Assembly (NCBI GenBank): GCA_012295275.1 | Contig: CM022666.1 | Span: forward strand, 6,885,765 to 6,949,764 | Reading direction: 5' to 3' | DNA length: 64,000 nucleotides | DNA from: Chrysomallon squamiferum | Lineage: Eukaryota > Mollusca > Gastropoda > Neomphalida > Peltospiridae | Part shown: positions 1 to 17,114 of the stretch, piece after piece | Position numbering within the stretch: position 1 is the stretch's first letter | Layout: each line of letters starts with the position of its first letter | The notes under the pieces: generated by a model | Databases searched by the model: none | What the model was told of the DNA's origin: nothing | Seen by the model: only the letters and a program-made list of their open reading frames with translations | Program-made: the position numbers and the translations under genes

Positions 1-27
1 GTAATAACAGGACCATTAATAGTAGTC

Positions 28-28
<1 letters not shown>

Positions 29-83
<55 letters not shown>
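29..83. repeat. (AAT)n microsatellite
   Basis: Uninterrupted AAT/ATA repeats, followed by imperfect AATA-rich sequence to about 145. Confidence 0.95.
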
Positions 84-84
<1 letters not shown>

Positions 85-280
85 TAACAATAATAAAAGG
101 AGGAATAAGGAAAATAATAATAACAATACATAATAAAATAATAGAAACATTTTCTATTTTGTTTGAAGAAGGAGAAGAAAAATTCATTTACTAGTGAGGA
201 GGGAGGAGAGATATGTTGGAAAATAAATAGTAAACAATTTCTAAAGAGGTTCCCTGAAAGGGAAGTAAAATTCAAAAAAC

Positions 281-403
281 AGAGAGAGAGAGAGAGAGAG
301 AAAGAGAGAATAGGGAGAGAGGGAGGGAAAGAGGAACAAAGAAAAAAAAAGAGAAAGAGAAAAGAGAGAAAGATAGAAAGAGAGACAGAGAGAAATAGTG
401 AAT

Positions 404-474
<71 letters not shown>
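281..474 (+). repeat. GA-rich purine tract with pure (GA)n end
   Basis: Imperfect GA/GAAA sequence at 281-421, then pure GA dinucleotides to 474. The open frames across it (Arg/Glu on one strand, Ser/Leu on the other) are repeat artefacts. Confidence 0.95.
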
Positions 475-480
<6 letters not shown>

Positions 481-1421
481 AATCTAACAAAAGAAAAATT
501 TTATTAATTATTTTGTTCCTTTCATTTTAGCTGTTTGCAACACTCTCCCTCATTTTAATGCACTTTTTACTATAATATATATTTTTAAACTTTTCTTTCA
601 TCTTGGTTTTCATGACCCAAAACTATACCCTAGTGTAGAAACTGTTTAAAGCAAAATGAACTGAAAGCCTTGAGTTTAAAACTTTCTACACTTTGATGTT
701 ATGGTTGTTGGAGCAAGTTCCATGGGAGGGGGGGGGGAAAGAAAAAAAGAAAACAAGTTCACATTAAATCTATACTTGTTTGTTTCTATCTACTCCTAAG
801 TCTATTTTATGTACTAACTATTTATTATCAAATAATAATAATAAAATAGAATAAAATAAATAATTTAAAAGTACATAAATTAAAACAATGAAAATTTTGT
901 TAAATATTTTGTCAGAAATAAAATAGAATAAAATAAAATAATTATAAAAAAAAAATTCATTACATGAAATAAAAGTTTATAACAAAAAAAAATTAAAAAA
1001 AATAAATTAAAAAATGAAAACCAGAATACAGAAGTAACATAAAATCTCAAATTACAAGAAATAAAAAAAAAAATTCCGATTTAATTTCTTTCATTTCTAA
1101 ATGTCACGTATTTTACAAATCTTATTTCTAAAAATAAAACCTCAACATATTCAACTGAAATAAATCCTCAAAAATTTTTTTTTTTTAATTTTTAATGTCA
1201 AACACCATTATGACTCAAACATTTTTCATTCATCTACAATTCTTTCTTAAATCAATCACCCAACAGTCAGGTAATATTAAATTTTACAAGCAGACTACAA
1301 AATAACTGCATCTACATAAAGTCACTTGTTATTTTAATCCTCTGACTGTCAGGAAATGTTAAATTTGACTGTGACAGACAGACAACAGATGTACAATGTT
1401 AAACCACTTAGGTAACATTTA

Positions 1422-4953
<3,532 letters not shown>

Positions 4954-5070
4954 CTTAGGACAGGTAACTTCATTCTGCTGTACGAGAACAAGAGCAGACG
5001 CAATGAGCGCCCCCTGGCGGACATAGTTCACAGGATCCTGTGTCATTGGTTCCAGCAGATTGATAGCTTC
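4954..5070 (-). CDS. PSMD1/Rpn2 exon, PC-repeat region
   Basis: A 117-nt minus-strand exon of exactly 39 codons, phase 0 at both ends, with a TTTGCAG acceptor (plus 5071-5077) and GTAAAG donor (plus 4948-4953). The product starts [20 protein letters not shown] and continues with [19 protein letters not shown]. This is nearly the same as vertebrate PSMD1, where EAINLLEPM directly follows the segment encoded by the exon at 28371-28485. It forms part of the toroid of proteasome/cyclosome repeats with which Rpn2 scaffolds the 19S base. No stop, frameshift or missing residue is seen, and GC content is far above that of the flanking introns, as expected for real coding sequence. Confidence 0.95.
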
Positions 5071-6239
5071 CTGCAAACATAAAAAAATAAAATAAAATAA
5101 AAAATCTCCATCTATTATTATTTTTAAAAAATAAAAATAAAAATATATATAAAAAAAAATTAATAAATTTTCCCCCTTTTTGTAAAATTCATATTTTTTT
5201 TTTTTTTTTATTCTTTTAGATTAATAAAAAGAAAGACAAAAACAGAATACTGTTGATATTTTTTTCTTCCAAATTTTTCCTTTTTAAAAAAAAAAAAAAT
5301 TTATTTATTTAGATAGGAAGAACTAAGACATTACAAACAGAATAATATTATATTTTCTTTCTTTCAGTTTTTCCTAATTATTATTATTATTATTATTGTT
5401 ATTTCTTAAATATTACGTCAAAAGGACAGAATATGGATAAAATTACTTTCCTTTTTCTTTCATATCTTTTATTATCATAATTATTATTAATTTTTTTTTT
5501 TCATTAATTATTATTAAATAGTTTATTGATGTTACGTAAAGAAAGGATCAAAGATTTATATCTGAAAAACTACAATTCTACAAACGTTTTTCTTTCTTTC
5601 TTTCTTTCTTTTTTTTTTTTCTCTTTTATTTTCCAAATCTCAAAATGTCTGAGTTTATTCTTCTTGTTTTTAGAGTAATAATAGAAAACAAATTGAAAAC
5701 TGGTTATTACAGCAATTTCAAATTGTTGTCATCTTTCACTTCAATTCTGATGATTCATATTAATATAGTTATTTGACGTCACTTACTAGACATACATACA
5801 GACAGACAAATATAGGTGTAAAAAAATAACAAAACTATTTTCATAAAAATAAAATAATACAAATTAAAAAAGGAGAGAGATATATATATGAAGGAAGATG
5901 TATAATAAACAAAAAAGTTAAGGATCATTAAATATTTTCATGTATGATGATTTTATAGATATGTGTTGTTATTTTTTTGTGGATTTTTATAAAATATTTT
6001 CAGATAACAAATTAATGTCTGAACACCCAAACAGTGTGGTGTGTGTGTAGATATGTCTGTTGTACACTATGTAAATGTATGTATAAGCATGTCACTCATT
6101 CTGTAACTCATCTCTCCTTCATTCATTCATTCCTCCTTCTTTTACTTATTCTTTTCTTTATTTACAGATTACACATTTGTCTATCAGTGAATTACTGGTA
6201 AGTGTACTACACAAAAAAGAAAAAAAAAGAAAATAAATA

Positions 6240-6331
6240 TATTTATAGAAATGCCAGCACTCTTATATATGTATTGAACAATCTTCCCATGACAAACATG
6301 CTTAAACCCTTAGCATAACAACTGAATATTT

Positions 6332-6384
<53 letters not shown>

Positions 6385-6640
6385 GTTAACCCTTGGTGCA
6401 TTCAAACTAGATGATAAGAGATTTTCAATTATTCTCAGTTCCATATATCAAAGCTGAGATTTCAGACATCTACATCTCTATCTGACAATAAGCCCATCTC
6501 AAAGATGCTTGAACCGTATATTAAAAGGTTGATATATATATATATATTCACAACATCAGATACCAAAGATGAATATACTGGCATTTATCTCGCTGAGAAT
6601 AAAACCCACCTCAAAGATGTTTGAAACCTTCACTTCATTT
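6240..6640. repeat. Diverged tandem repeat, unit about 125 bp, with CA run
   Basis: Three weakly similar blocks share a core resembling CATCTCAAAGATGCTTGAA and a preceding GACATCTAC/GGCATTTAT segment (best pair about 6464-6510 and 6575-6625). A pure CA run at 6334-6381 interrupts them. Confidence 0.5.
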
Positions 6641-7254
6641 CAGCCACGTACATTAAACACATAATTAACTAATTGTTATGGTGGATAATTAAAATCAAAC
6701 ATGAAAACTCTGTCTGTGTATATATAAAATACTATGATGATTTTAATATCAAACTGTACATCAAAGAAAAAGCCAAGATTCGCGGATAACCACTTTACTA
6801 ATAATTAATTTTCTTTTTACTTTTCGCTAAACTTGTGATGTCAGTTGGTGTGAAATATTTAGAAATGAGTCGTGTGATTGAAAACTGTGAACTGAGTCCT
6901 GCATACAAATTTGTGAGACTGCAGAGTGACCAAAGGTGACCAAAGGATGACCACAAACAATATTAAAAACAATTCTGTGTGAAATGTCTGATGGAGAAAG
7001 TTCACTTTGTGTTTGTGTCTGCATTTCCTGCTCTAACTGTCTAATATAACAGTGACCTTGAGGTCAAAAACCAGACAAGACGTCTGTTATGAACTGATAA
7101 ACTTTTAATATTTCAATTTCAATGCAAAAAAAGCTTTCAGTGTATATCAGTATATTTGACTTTTGTTCTGAAGTATCATCAAAAATATCAACCAATTACA
7201 ACATCAACTTTAACACAGAGCATTAACAAATTCAATTGAGCCAGAGGATATATA

Positions 7255-7356
7255 CACATATGTCTGTCTGTCTGTCTGTATGTATATATGTATATATGTA
7301 TATATATGTATGTATGTATGTATGTATATATGTATATATATATATGTATGTATGTA

Positions 7357-7392
<36 letters not shown>

Positions 7393-7615
7393 TATATGTA
7401 TCTATGTATGTATGTATATATGTATATATATGTATGTATGTATGTATATATGTATCTATGTATGCATGAATGTATGTATGTATGAATGTATGTATGTATG
7501 AATATATGTATGTAAGTATAATGTCTGTATGTATGAATATATGTATGTACATATGTATGTATGAAGATATGTATGTATGTATGTATGTATGTATGAATGT
7601 ATGCATGCATGCATA
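7255..7615. repeat. (TATG)n array with TGTC and TA variants
   Basis: About 360 bp of TATG tetranucleotides with TATA, TATC, AATG and GCAT variants, opening with five TGTC units. Open in several frames on both strands only because of its repeat structure (Tyr-Ile-His-Thr or Met-Tyr-Val-Cys peptides). Confidence 0.95.
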
Positions 7616-8554
7616 CAGTAACACTGCAGTAACTTCACAACATGGATGAATTTAAACCAACACACAACTGATTCCAAACCCTGCATCAAAGATTTGAAAC
7701 AACAGTAACTCCTGAACACAGCATTGCTGATTTCAAACATCAGCATGGACAACTTCTGACAGTGTGTTGATGTGGGGAGTGCACACAGAGAACTGTGTTT
7801 ACAACACAAAACTGTTTTCTCTCTCAGTTCAGTATTTCATGTGAAAACTATTCATTCATACTTCAAATACTTTTTTTTCCCTTGATTACAATCTTTAAAT
7901 GTAATTTCTTTTTCATGCAAAAGATTTTTAAAAAATGTTTTTTATTATTCAGTTTTTGACTTAAATGGAACTAAAAATTTATATTGCATCCATCATTCAA
8001 ATTTTAATTTTAAAATTAGTTTAATTATTCATGTTTTTATTTAAATGGAACTTTTATATTTTAATTTTTTTTCAAATTTTCCAAAAATTTTTTTAATTTC
8101 ATTTATTTAAAAAAAAACTGTTTAGAATTTGAAATTTTAATTTAAAAATTATAAAATATTAAAAATACAAAATGATGTTTTTAATTAACTTTCAAAAACA
8201 AAAAAACAAAACAGTAAAAGAAAAATAATAAAAATATTTTTAACTTTTATAAAACAAATTTAAAAAAAAAAATAAAAAAAAATAAAAAGAACAATAAAGA
8301 AAAAAAAAATAAAAAAAAAAAAATATAAAAAAAAAATAATCAGGTCAGAAAGTGTCAAATGACTGCACTGGTGGTCAGAACTGACCGACTTTACTGTCAG
8401 AGTCACCTAGGAGACTGTGAGGAATTACATCACCTCTGTAACAAGTGAGTAATCCCCAGCATGTTAAAACTCTGCTGTGTTAGAAAATTACATCACAGCA
8501 TTTATCTCTTGTGTCTTCACTTCACAAACACTGCCAGTCTCAGCGTGCTCTTCA

Positions 8555-8593
8555 AATAATGTCAACTGAAACAGTGATGTCATGTCAGAGTAG

Positions 8594-8658
<65 letters not shown>

Positions 8659-9115
8659 CAAATAATGTCAACTGAAACACTGCCAGTCACATGTCTTCAA
8701 AAGAATGTCACACACACAGAAACAGTGATGTCATGTCACACACAAATAAGCAACATACACATAAAGACACACACACACACACACAGACACACACACAAAT
8801 ACACTCATATGCATACACTCATACACACACACACACACAACAGATACACACAGATATACACACACACACAGATACACACACACATTATATACATACACTC
8901 ACACTCTCACACACACACACACAGTCACACAGATACACTCAGATATACACACATACAGATACACACAAACACACACAGATACACACACACGCACAGATAC
9001 ACACACAGGCACCTACATACACACAAAACACACACACACACTACATACATACACCTGCTTAAAACGATTTATACATGCATACAGAAACATATACACATAC
9101 ATACTAACACATATA
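8555..9115. repeat. CA-rich block with direct duplication
   Basis: A pure CA run at 8597-8656 lies between two copies of AATAATGTCAACTGAAACA (8558 and 8661), each followed by AGTGATGTCATGTCA-like sequence. The remainder to about 9060 is imperfect CA with ATA and GATA variants. Confidence 0.85.
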
Positions 9116-10439
9116 GATAAACAAATGTTATCCAAGTAAAAAGAACCAATATTACATTTTCATTAATGTAAAATAAAAAAACAATAAAAAAAACCCTCAA
9201 ATATTACTATTAAGTTTTTCGGAAAAAAGAAAAAAAAGAAAAGTAAAAACAAAAAATAAAATAAAATGAATTTCAGTGCACTGGTTTGAACTTGAAATAT
9301 TAATAATAATTAACATTTTATTAAAGTGCACTGTATTACACAGAACAAATGAATACTGAATTACTTATTTTACTGTCAAGTTATTAGACATTACCATCAT
9401 TATTACCTTGTTATTGTCATTATTATTATTTTTAGTATTATTACTATTACTATACTGGTACCATTATTATTAACATGAGTATTACTATTATTTTACATTT
9501 TAGGTGCTGATGAAAAAAATATTATTTATTTAAATACTGACAAATCTTTTTTTTAAATATTCTTTCAATTGTTGATTCTGTATGAATATTATTAAACTGA
9601 TATTTATTTATTTACTTCTTTTTTTTCAAATTATTTTTGTAAATATAAAATATTTATAAATACCATGTTATAAATAAAAATAAAAATTAAAATAAGAATT
9701 TAAAAAAAAAGAAAGGAAGAAAATCCACCAAAACCATGTCCATAATATAGAATTATTAAAAAGAAAACATAATTTGTCTTTCATGGAGAGATACATTTTA
9801 TATCCTTTCTGTACACTTTGCCCACCAACTCCCATCTTTATCTCAACCTTGAAACCTTCTGCAGATAACAATACTAATACAATAATAGTTAAAATGACAT
9901 TTACAAGTGACTATACATAAATAATAAACAATTATATACATATATTTAACTTGTAAAAACACAAGAATTCCATTTTAAATTATGTGTGAATTATCTGTCT
10001 ATAGTCTAACCATAAAATCTTGTATTTTAATTATTTTGCTAATTCTATTTACTAATATGCTTTTTAAAAATTAAGCAATAACATACTTTTAATATTCTGA
10101 TGAAAATGCATGAATGTGATGTAATTTTTCAGTATTCTTTTAAAATTATTGTTCTTTGTTTGTAACCAGTTACTTTTCTGCCCAGCTGTGCATATTAATA
10201 TTGTGTTTATTTACAATCATGGTTTCATTCTATTCAATAATGGAAAATTATAATAAAGTGTTTTTTATTCATAATTGTTAAATTTGTGAAAAAGCTGATA
10301 TCATTAATTATGACAGTTATATGTATTCAGTTATATGTAACAGTACTGTAAGATTTATTCATAATGATTACATTATTGTTTTGAAATATAGATATATATA
10401 ATTTATTCACAATAAAGCATATTTTATACATGTTTATTC

Positions 10440-10745
10440 AATTATAACCTTAATCTTGTATCAAATTATTATACCTGGTTATCTTTCCATTCAACAATTA
10501 CAAATTATTTAGAATTCTCTTAAACAATTACAAATTGTTACCTTTTCTTTCAACATTTACAAACAGTTACCTTTTTATTCAACAATTACAAATGCTCTTT
10601 TCACTGAATTATTATAAATTTATCTTTTCATTTGACAACTACAAACAAGTTACCTTTCCATTCAACAATTACAAATTACATTTTCCATTCAACAATTACA
10701 AACAGCTATGTTTTCATTCAACAATTACAAATCATATTTTCCTTC
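10440..10745. repeat. Tandem array of TTCAACAATTACAAA units
   Basis: About ten diverged units of roughly 28-45 bp around the core TTCAACAATTACAAA, separated by ACCTTTTCA-like linkers. Best conserved at 10640-10745 and decaying to the left. Confidence 0.8.
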
Positions 10746-10769
10746 AAAAACGTCTAATTAAACCAAAGC

Positions 10770-11175
10770 TGAGTACTGCAAATGTCCATTACTGCTGTCA
10801 TGAATTTTACTTCTCAGATACATTCATTTGTAACAGAAATAGCTGTGGTGTATCATGTTTGTATCAGTCAGGTACTGGGGCCAGTGTATCACCTCCATGA
10901 CAGTCTAACAAACCATTTCCATTACGATACCTAATTTCTGTTCAGATTACTAAGTTTTCAATTCTTTGCCAGGTTTGGGCTTTTCTCAGTGTCTCAAAAC
11001 CTCACAGTTTATGGAGAGGTTGTCATTCCTGATGCTGGCACAATTAAAACAATTTACAGAACTCTAACAAAAACAGAAATGAATGCTTGGCTCAGTACTG
11101 GGTGTATATTTAGCCACATCAGAGAAGTAAGACTTACTCGTTACAAAGTGATTTTTATTTTCTGTATTAAATTAT
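10770..11175 (+). other. Unique island, possible unassigned exon
   Basis: About 400 bp without simple repeats in an otherwise repetitive intron. On the plus strand a segment at about 10975-11128 lies between a TTTGCCAG acceptor-like site and a GTAAGA donor-like site, and is open in one frame (VYGEVVIPDAG, then KTIYRTLTKTEMNAWLSTG). I recognise no protein family. It may be chance, a decayed element or an exon of an unknown transcript. Confidence 0.2.
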
Positions 11176-11232
11176 TTTAATGATGTAACATTTCAAGATG
11201 AGAGTAATAATCTGTAGTTTGTTGTTACTATG

Positions 11233-11236
<4 letters not shown>

Positions 11237-11273
<37 letters not shown>

Positions 11274-11960
11274 AAATAAAAAGACTGTTAAATAAATAAT
11301 GTGTAATTGAGTTGCTACTCAAGAAAAAAAAAAAAAAAAAATAAATAGTAATAATAATAAAAAAATAAATAAATGAAGTAACTAATGTCTAATTAAAATG
11401 TAAACAGGACGGCAGGTGAAAGACAAAAATAATGAGAGGGAAGAAAAAAACACAGGAAGTGGCAAAAAGTGACATGGTGGCAGAAAAGCAAAAAAAATAA
11501 AAATAATAAATAAATAATAGAAATAAATAAAAATAAATAAAATAATAAAAGATATAAAATAAGTAAGTAAATAATATATATATATATAAAATAATAATAA
11601 ATTAAACAAAAATATAATAATAATAATAAATAAATAAATAATTAAATTAAAAAAACAAAAATAAATAAAATAATAAGATATAAAATAAGTAAGTAAATAA
11701 AAAAATAAAACAAAAATAATAAAATAAATAAATAAATATATAATTAAATTAAAAAAATTAATTAGTTAAAAAGGTGAAAATAAACAATAAAATCAATAAA
11801 TAAAAAAATACAAATAAAAAATGGATTAGAAAAATTTTAAAAAATGAATATAAAAAAAATATATACAAAAAGAATATGAAAAAAAAAATAATAACAAAAA
11901 AAAAATAAAAATAAATATACCCCAACAAAGTAGAAATAAATACAGAAATATTATAAAGAT
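11237..11960. repeat. Poly-A / AAAT / AATA low-complexity block
   Basis: A poly-A run at about 11237-11271, a second at about 11322-11341, then imperfect AAATAAT sequence to 11960, including near-copies of AAAATAATAAGATATAAAAT around 11540 and 11668. Confidence 0.9.
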
Positions 11961-12664
11961 CAGTACAAGTGTTTTCTTTTTAAATAATCGAAATTAAAAC
12001 AAGTATTTTTCAAATTGCTGTCAGACAGGCCTCATTTAACTTGTCTGCTCATAAACTTGACTCAAATCTGTGACTTATCTGAACTATGCCTCACCTCTTT
12101 AACTACAATAAACTTTCAAATTACTTTCAGTCGGAGAAAACTGCAAGTGGTCATGATTTTTTTACATCACATGCACATTTAATTGCAGCAGAGTTTTAAA
12201 AAAAGAGATAAGCCACCTGCAAATCTCTCGTCTTATTTTTAGTCTAATGGACACAGTGACAGACAGACAGATAGTGATGCATTATTATTCAAAGACCTCA
12301 AACATTTGTTGTTGTCGTTGTTTTATAGGAAGATGGATATACAATGAGACAGATAGACAGACAGACAGACAGCAAGCATCAATCCTATCTCAGAGACAGA
12401 AAGGAGACATTTCCAAAATGGTATCTAAAATACGAGTAACAAAAAAAAAAAAAAAAAAACGTAAATTGAAACTAAATTGTAATTTTTTTTTTCTTTCTCT
12501 CTTCTGTCACTTCTTTAAATGCAATCTATTTTAATCCTGACAAATTTCTATCTCACCAGAAAAAGAAAATGATTATCTGCAATTGTCCTTGGAATGAATC
12601 GGACATGAATCTCCATTTTCTTCCAAATAAAATCTCAATTTTTACTTCTTTTTTTTTTTTTTTT

Positions 12665-12695
<31 letters not shown>

Positions 12696-12834
12696 TATAT
12701 TTTTTTTTATCTCAAACGAAAATATTTTCCGTCCATTCTTGAACACATAATTGCTATCGATGGATTTTGTGATTAGTCTATTTTAGTTTCGTTTCTACGC
12801 TAACAGGAAGGGTTTAGCTTTCAAAAAAAAATAT

Positions 12835-12990
12835 TTCATAATTTGTTGTCCCTTGGCAGCCGACAATACAAAGCAGAGAAAGTCAATTGATTTGCTATTG
12901 ATTGCCAGACAAGGTCACAGCGATTTCACCAACTCGTCCACACATTATTTTCTCTTTTGCACAGACAGAGTAATTAATGTGTCGTTTAAT
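12835..12990. other. Unique CpG-containing island
   Basis: Repeat-free sequence with several CpGs and an AGTAATTAATGTG homeodomain-type motif near 12970. No ORF or RNA recognised. A candidate non-coding element only on compositional grounds. Confidence 0.25.
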
Positions 12991-13640
12991 ATTAAATGAT
13001 TCGGTAAATAAAAACAGTCTGATTCAATTTCGGTGATTCAGTAAACTAATACACGTACGATTCAACGGCAGTGATTCAATATATAACAAGTCTGATTCAA
13101 TAAGCAAATACAGTACAATTCAACATCTGTGGTTCAGTATATGACCAGTCTGAATTCAATAAATGAAGTCTGATTCAATATCAGATGATTCGATAAACGA
13201 ATACAGCATGATTCAACACCAGTGATTCAATATATAAGCACTGTCTGATTCAATAAGAACAGTTTGTTTCAGTACCAAATTGATTTAATGAATAAAATGA
13301 TAAATGGTCATTGTATGATTCAAAAATAAATAATTCAATAAATAAAATCAGTTGAATGTCTCAACAAATACAAACAGTCTGATTGTGATTCTCCAGACAG
13401 AATTTTTTGTTTTTTAATATTAAATGAATCAATAAATAAAAATATAAAATCCAATTTAATTTTTTGATTTTAGATAAAAAAATATTTCAATAAAAAATGT
13501 TTTCATACCCTCTATAATAAATAATTGAGCAAATAAAACAAAAAATAATAAAAAAGTAATAAAAAAGCAAACAAACGAGTGATTCAGTGTCAAAATGTTC
13601 AAATTCTTTCAGTCTGATTCAAGTGATAAAACTTTATTAC
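12990..13640. repeat. Diverged array of GATTCAATA units
   Basis: More than fifteen imperfect units of roughly 25-35 bp share the core TGATTCAATA followed by AATACAGT or ACCAGT. Clearest at 13010-13270, looser to 13640. Confidence 0.75.
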
Positions 13641-13679
13641 ACAAAATCAAGTTATTAAAAAGTTATGATTGACTCTCCT

Positions 13680-13900
13680 TTGATTTAGAAATAAAAGAGA
13701 ACAGAAAAGGAGAGGAGAGAAAGAAGGAGAGAAAAGAATGGGAGAGGAAGACAGGGAAGGATGAATTGGGAGAAAGAGAAAGATAGAGAGATGGAGAGAG
13801 AGGTGACATGGGGAGGAACAGAGAGAGGGAGGGAGAGAGAAGAAGAAGAAAGACAGAAAGAACAGAGAAAAATCAACAGAAATGAAAAAAGAGAAATGGA
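13680..13900 (+). repeat. Purine-rich GA/GAAA tract
   Basis: Imperfect polypurine sequence of GAGA, GGGA and AAAG units. Confidence 0.9.
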
Positions 13901-14379
13901 TAACTAAAACGTAATAAAAAACTAAGAAAGAAAGAATGAAAGAATGATGAAGGGTAATTTTGAAGTATGCAAATACATAAACCTATGTTCAGACACATGT
14001 AAAACACTACATATCTGTAATCTAGAACATTCATTAGTTGATGAAATCTTTAACATCTTCTCCTCAGCCATCAAAGGAAAACAGGGAAAGAAGAAAATAA
14101 TAATAAAGAAATGATGATATTTATTTCTGAGTATAAGAATGAAAAAAAAAAACTATGTTCACCTACATTGTACAAACACCACATTTCTAAATCTGGAGCA
14201 TTCATTAACAGTCAGTTTATCAAAACTTATCAATGGAAAGAGGTAAAGGGGAAAAAAAAAAAAGAAGAATATAAAACGTTGATTTTTATCTGTGTATGTT
14301 GCTATATACATATAAAAAAACAACTCTGTTCATACTCATGTACAAACACTGAGCTGTAGCAGCTATTAGAAATCAGTTT

Positions 14380-14760
14380 TACGAGGACACAGAAAGAAGA
14401 AGTGAGCAGCTGTGTAAGAGGTTATTAAACATTTCATTAGATGCTGTCTGCCATTTCATTTCACCCCGACCTTTCTGAACTCACAACTTTGGTGGCAGAA
14501 CAGCAGCGACAACAGCAGCAGCAGCAGCAAGAAGAAGAACAACTACCTACAGCACAAGAGGAGACACAATTTCCAACCAATTACCATCAAGAGAACAAAG
14601 AGTTTGGCTTCTAATCTACAGGAGATTACACATAATGTCCAAGACTCTGAGAGGGTCAGTTTTAGCATCATGTCATTATAATGGTCAGCAGCGATCATAC
14701 GGTCAGTTGTCATGGTGATCCATTATTGTCCATTTTTGGTATCGGAAGTCTTGAAGGTGG
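14380..14760. other. Unique stretch with short CAG run
   Basis: Mostly unique sequence with a short (CAG)n at about 14514-14530 followed by AAGAAG. No gene recognised. Confidence 0.3.
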
Positions 14761-14814
14761 ACCGAATGTAGGTCAGTGATGTCAAACTGCTGAACTAAGT
14801 TATTATGTGGAATA

Positions 14815-15070
14815 GTAATTGCATTGATTTCCCATTCCGAACATAAATGGTTCAGGTTACTGCTTGTGTATTAAATCTCAGACTAATATATAACAAAAGT
14901 ACAGAGAGCTGCATTAACTTCCCATTCCAACCAGAAATGGTTTTGATTTATATTGCCTCTGTTTTCAGTTTCTAATATATAATAAAGCATAGAGAGCTAC
15001 AATTAATTTACCATTCCAACCATAAACAGCATATATGATGTATATTAAATTTACCAGTCATTATATGTTG
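14815..15070. repeat. Three diverged tandem copies, unit about 115 bp
   Basis: Three blocks each contain AATT-rich sequence, then CCATTCCAACCATAAATGG, then TTAAAT/TAATATATAA. Their anchors are at about 14831, 14921 and 15011. Confidence 0.7.
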
Positions 15071-16437
15071 TATTAAGTTTCTGTTATTAAAATAGAGATG
15101 AACTTTCAAAAATCTCACTGATGTAACTCTCAACTCCCTACTCTTTGTCCAAAACTTTTATGTTTCATTAGAGGCAAAATACTAAGTAGATATTTAAATA
15201 ATAATTTAAAAATAAATTAAATTTAATTAAAAAAAAAAAAAAAAAAAAAAAAAATACCCCCATAAAATAACATAAATAAACAACACAAAAGAAAATGAAA
15301 TAAAATAAAAAAAACCCCATAAAATGAAGTGAGGTGTAATAACAATAAAAAACAACTTCAGAACAAGTTTTCCATTTAATCTAAACAAATTAAATTCCTT
15401 AAAAAAATTTTTAAAAATCTTTTAACAGCAAAATGTCATTACAAAAATTCAAAATGATAACATCACAGAATAGGGACAAGATTGGAATAAAATAAATTTT
15501 TATCATCAACAATATGATAAAGATGCAAGACAGAAAAGGAAAAGTTTTTTCAAAATTATTTTCTTGAGTGATTAATGATAAACTTTATATATATTTTTTT
15601 TTTACTCTTGATTTATATACAACTAGCAATAACAGATCTGGGTTATTCTGTAACTCTGTTAGTTATGTGAGGTTTAGATTTAAATTTATAACACACACAT
15701 ATATATATAAGACAAATCATTCTATCATATATAAATAGATATATACACTTGTCTATACTTGCATACCTACTGTCTGTGTATGTAAGTACATGTCTACACA
15801 CACACACACACAATGTACATATATACACAAACAAATAATACATAAATGCACATACATCTTGCCTATGTTACACATAAACACATATATAATACACATACAC
15901 ACAAACAGAATAATATACATAAGTTAGATGAAATACATCACCAGTAGATATGTAAAACTGTCATCATTAAAACCTCATTAAGAATATATTTTTGTTAAAA
16001 CTAAAAGGTTACTTGTCTGTGGGGATTAGACGACATTCAAAATTTCACATTTAACGTTCTTCAAAATCCTATAATGCATGGCTTATATGTTTTAGTTGAA
16101 AAAAAAATATAAAAAATTTAAAAAAATTAAAAATCTATGGTCATCATACTATTGATGTTTTATTTGTAAAAAAAAAGAAAAAAAAAAAAGAAATATAATG
16201 TGTCTGGTTTTAATGTTTCTTTTCAAAAATAATGAATGAGTCCAGATTTAAATAATTTTATGTTCATTCATCTCTGATATCTGGGTGTCTGTGTGTGAAT
16301 GTGAGGATGCTGTATCTCTCTCTCTCCTGTAATCTGAACAGTTTAATGACTGCTGTCTGCAAATCTGATACTTTATCTTCATATGTTTGTATTTATATAC
16401 GTCTTTCTTCCTTATTCCATTTCACTTCTCTCTTTTT

Positions 16438-16820
16438 AGGTGTGTGTGTGTGTGTATGTATGAATGAATGAATGAATGTATGTATGTGTGTGTGTATGTA
16501 TGTATGAATGAATATATGTATGTACGTGTGTGTATGTATGTATGTATGAATGAATGTATGTGTGTGTATGTATGTATGTATGTGTATGTATGAATGTATG
16601 TATGAATGTATGTATGAATGTATGTATGTATGTATGAATGTATGTATGAATATATGTATGTATGTATAGGTCTAAATGTATATGTCTTTGTATGTATGTG
16701 TATGTATTGGTATATATCTACATATATATATATATGTATATGTGTATATTTGTGTATATGTATATATATGTGTATATGTGTATATTTGTGTGTATGTGTA
16801 TCTGCATATGCATGTATGTA
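16438..16820. repeat. GT / TATG / GAATG compound array
   Basis: GT dinucleotides, TATG tetranucleotides and GAATG variants grade into one another. Confidence 0.9.
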
Positions 16821-17030
16821 TGTATCTATGTATAAGCCTATATGTGTGTCTGTTTGTCTGTATGGTATATATGTATCTATGTATAGGTCTATATGTGTGT
16901 CTGTTTGTCTCTGTGTTATATATGTATCTATGTATAGGTCTATATGTGTGTCTGTTTGTCTCTGTGTATATATGTATCTATGTATAAGTCTATATGTGTG
17001 TCTGTTTGTCTCTGTGTATCTATGTATATA
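16820..17030. repeat. Four-copy tandem repeat, unit about 50-60 bp
   Basis: Units contain ATGTATCTATGTATAGGTC, then TATATGTGTGTCTGTTTGTC, then TCTGTGT. Four near-identical copies, so a recent expansion. Confidence 0.9.
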
Positions 17031-17114
17031 CTCAAGAACAAGAATAAAATTAATCTATGTCAGACTTTACAAATAAAAGAAACAGCAACAACAATAATAA
17101 TTATTACAACAAAA

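Noticed and set aside
163-405. Lys/Arg/Glu-rich ORF resembling a coiled coil or nuclear protein
   Set aside because: Translation of a GA-rich tract. The same applies to ORFs at 19648, 44676, 51114 and 55439.
7188-7624. Long ORFs rich in Tyr-Ile-His-Thr (minus) or Met-Tyr-Val-Cys (plus)
   Set aside because: Pure translation of a TATG tetranucleotide array, open in several frames on both strands.
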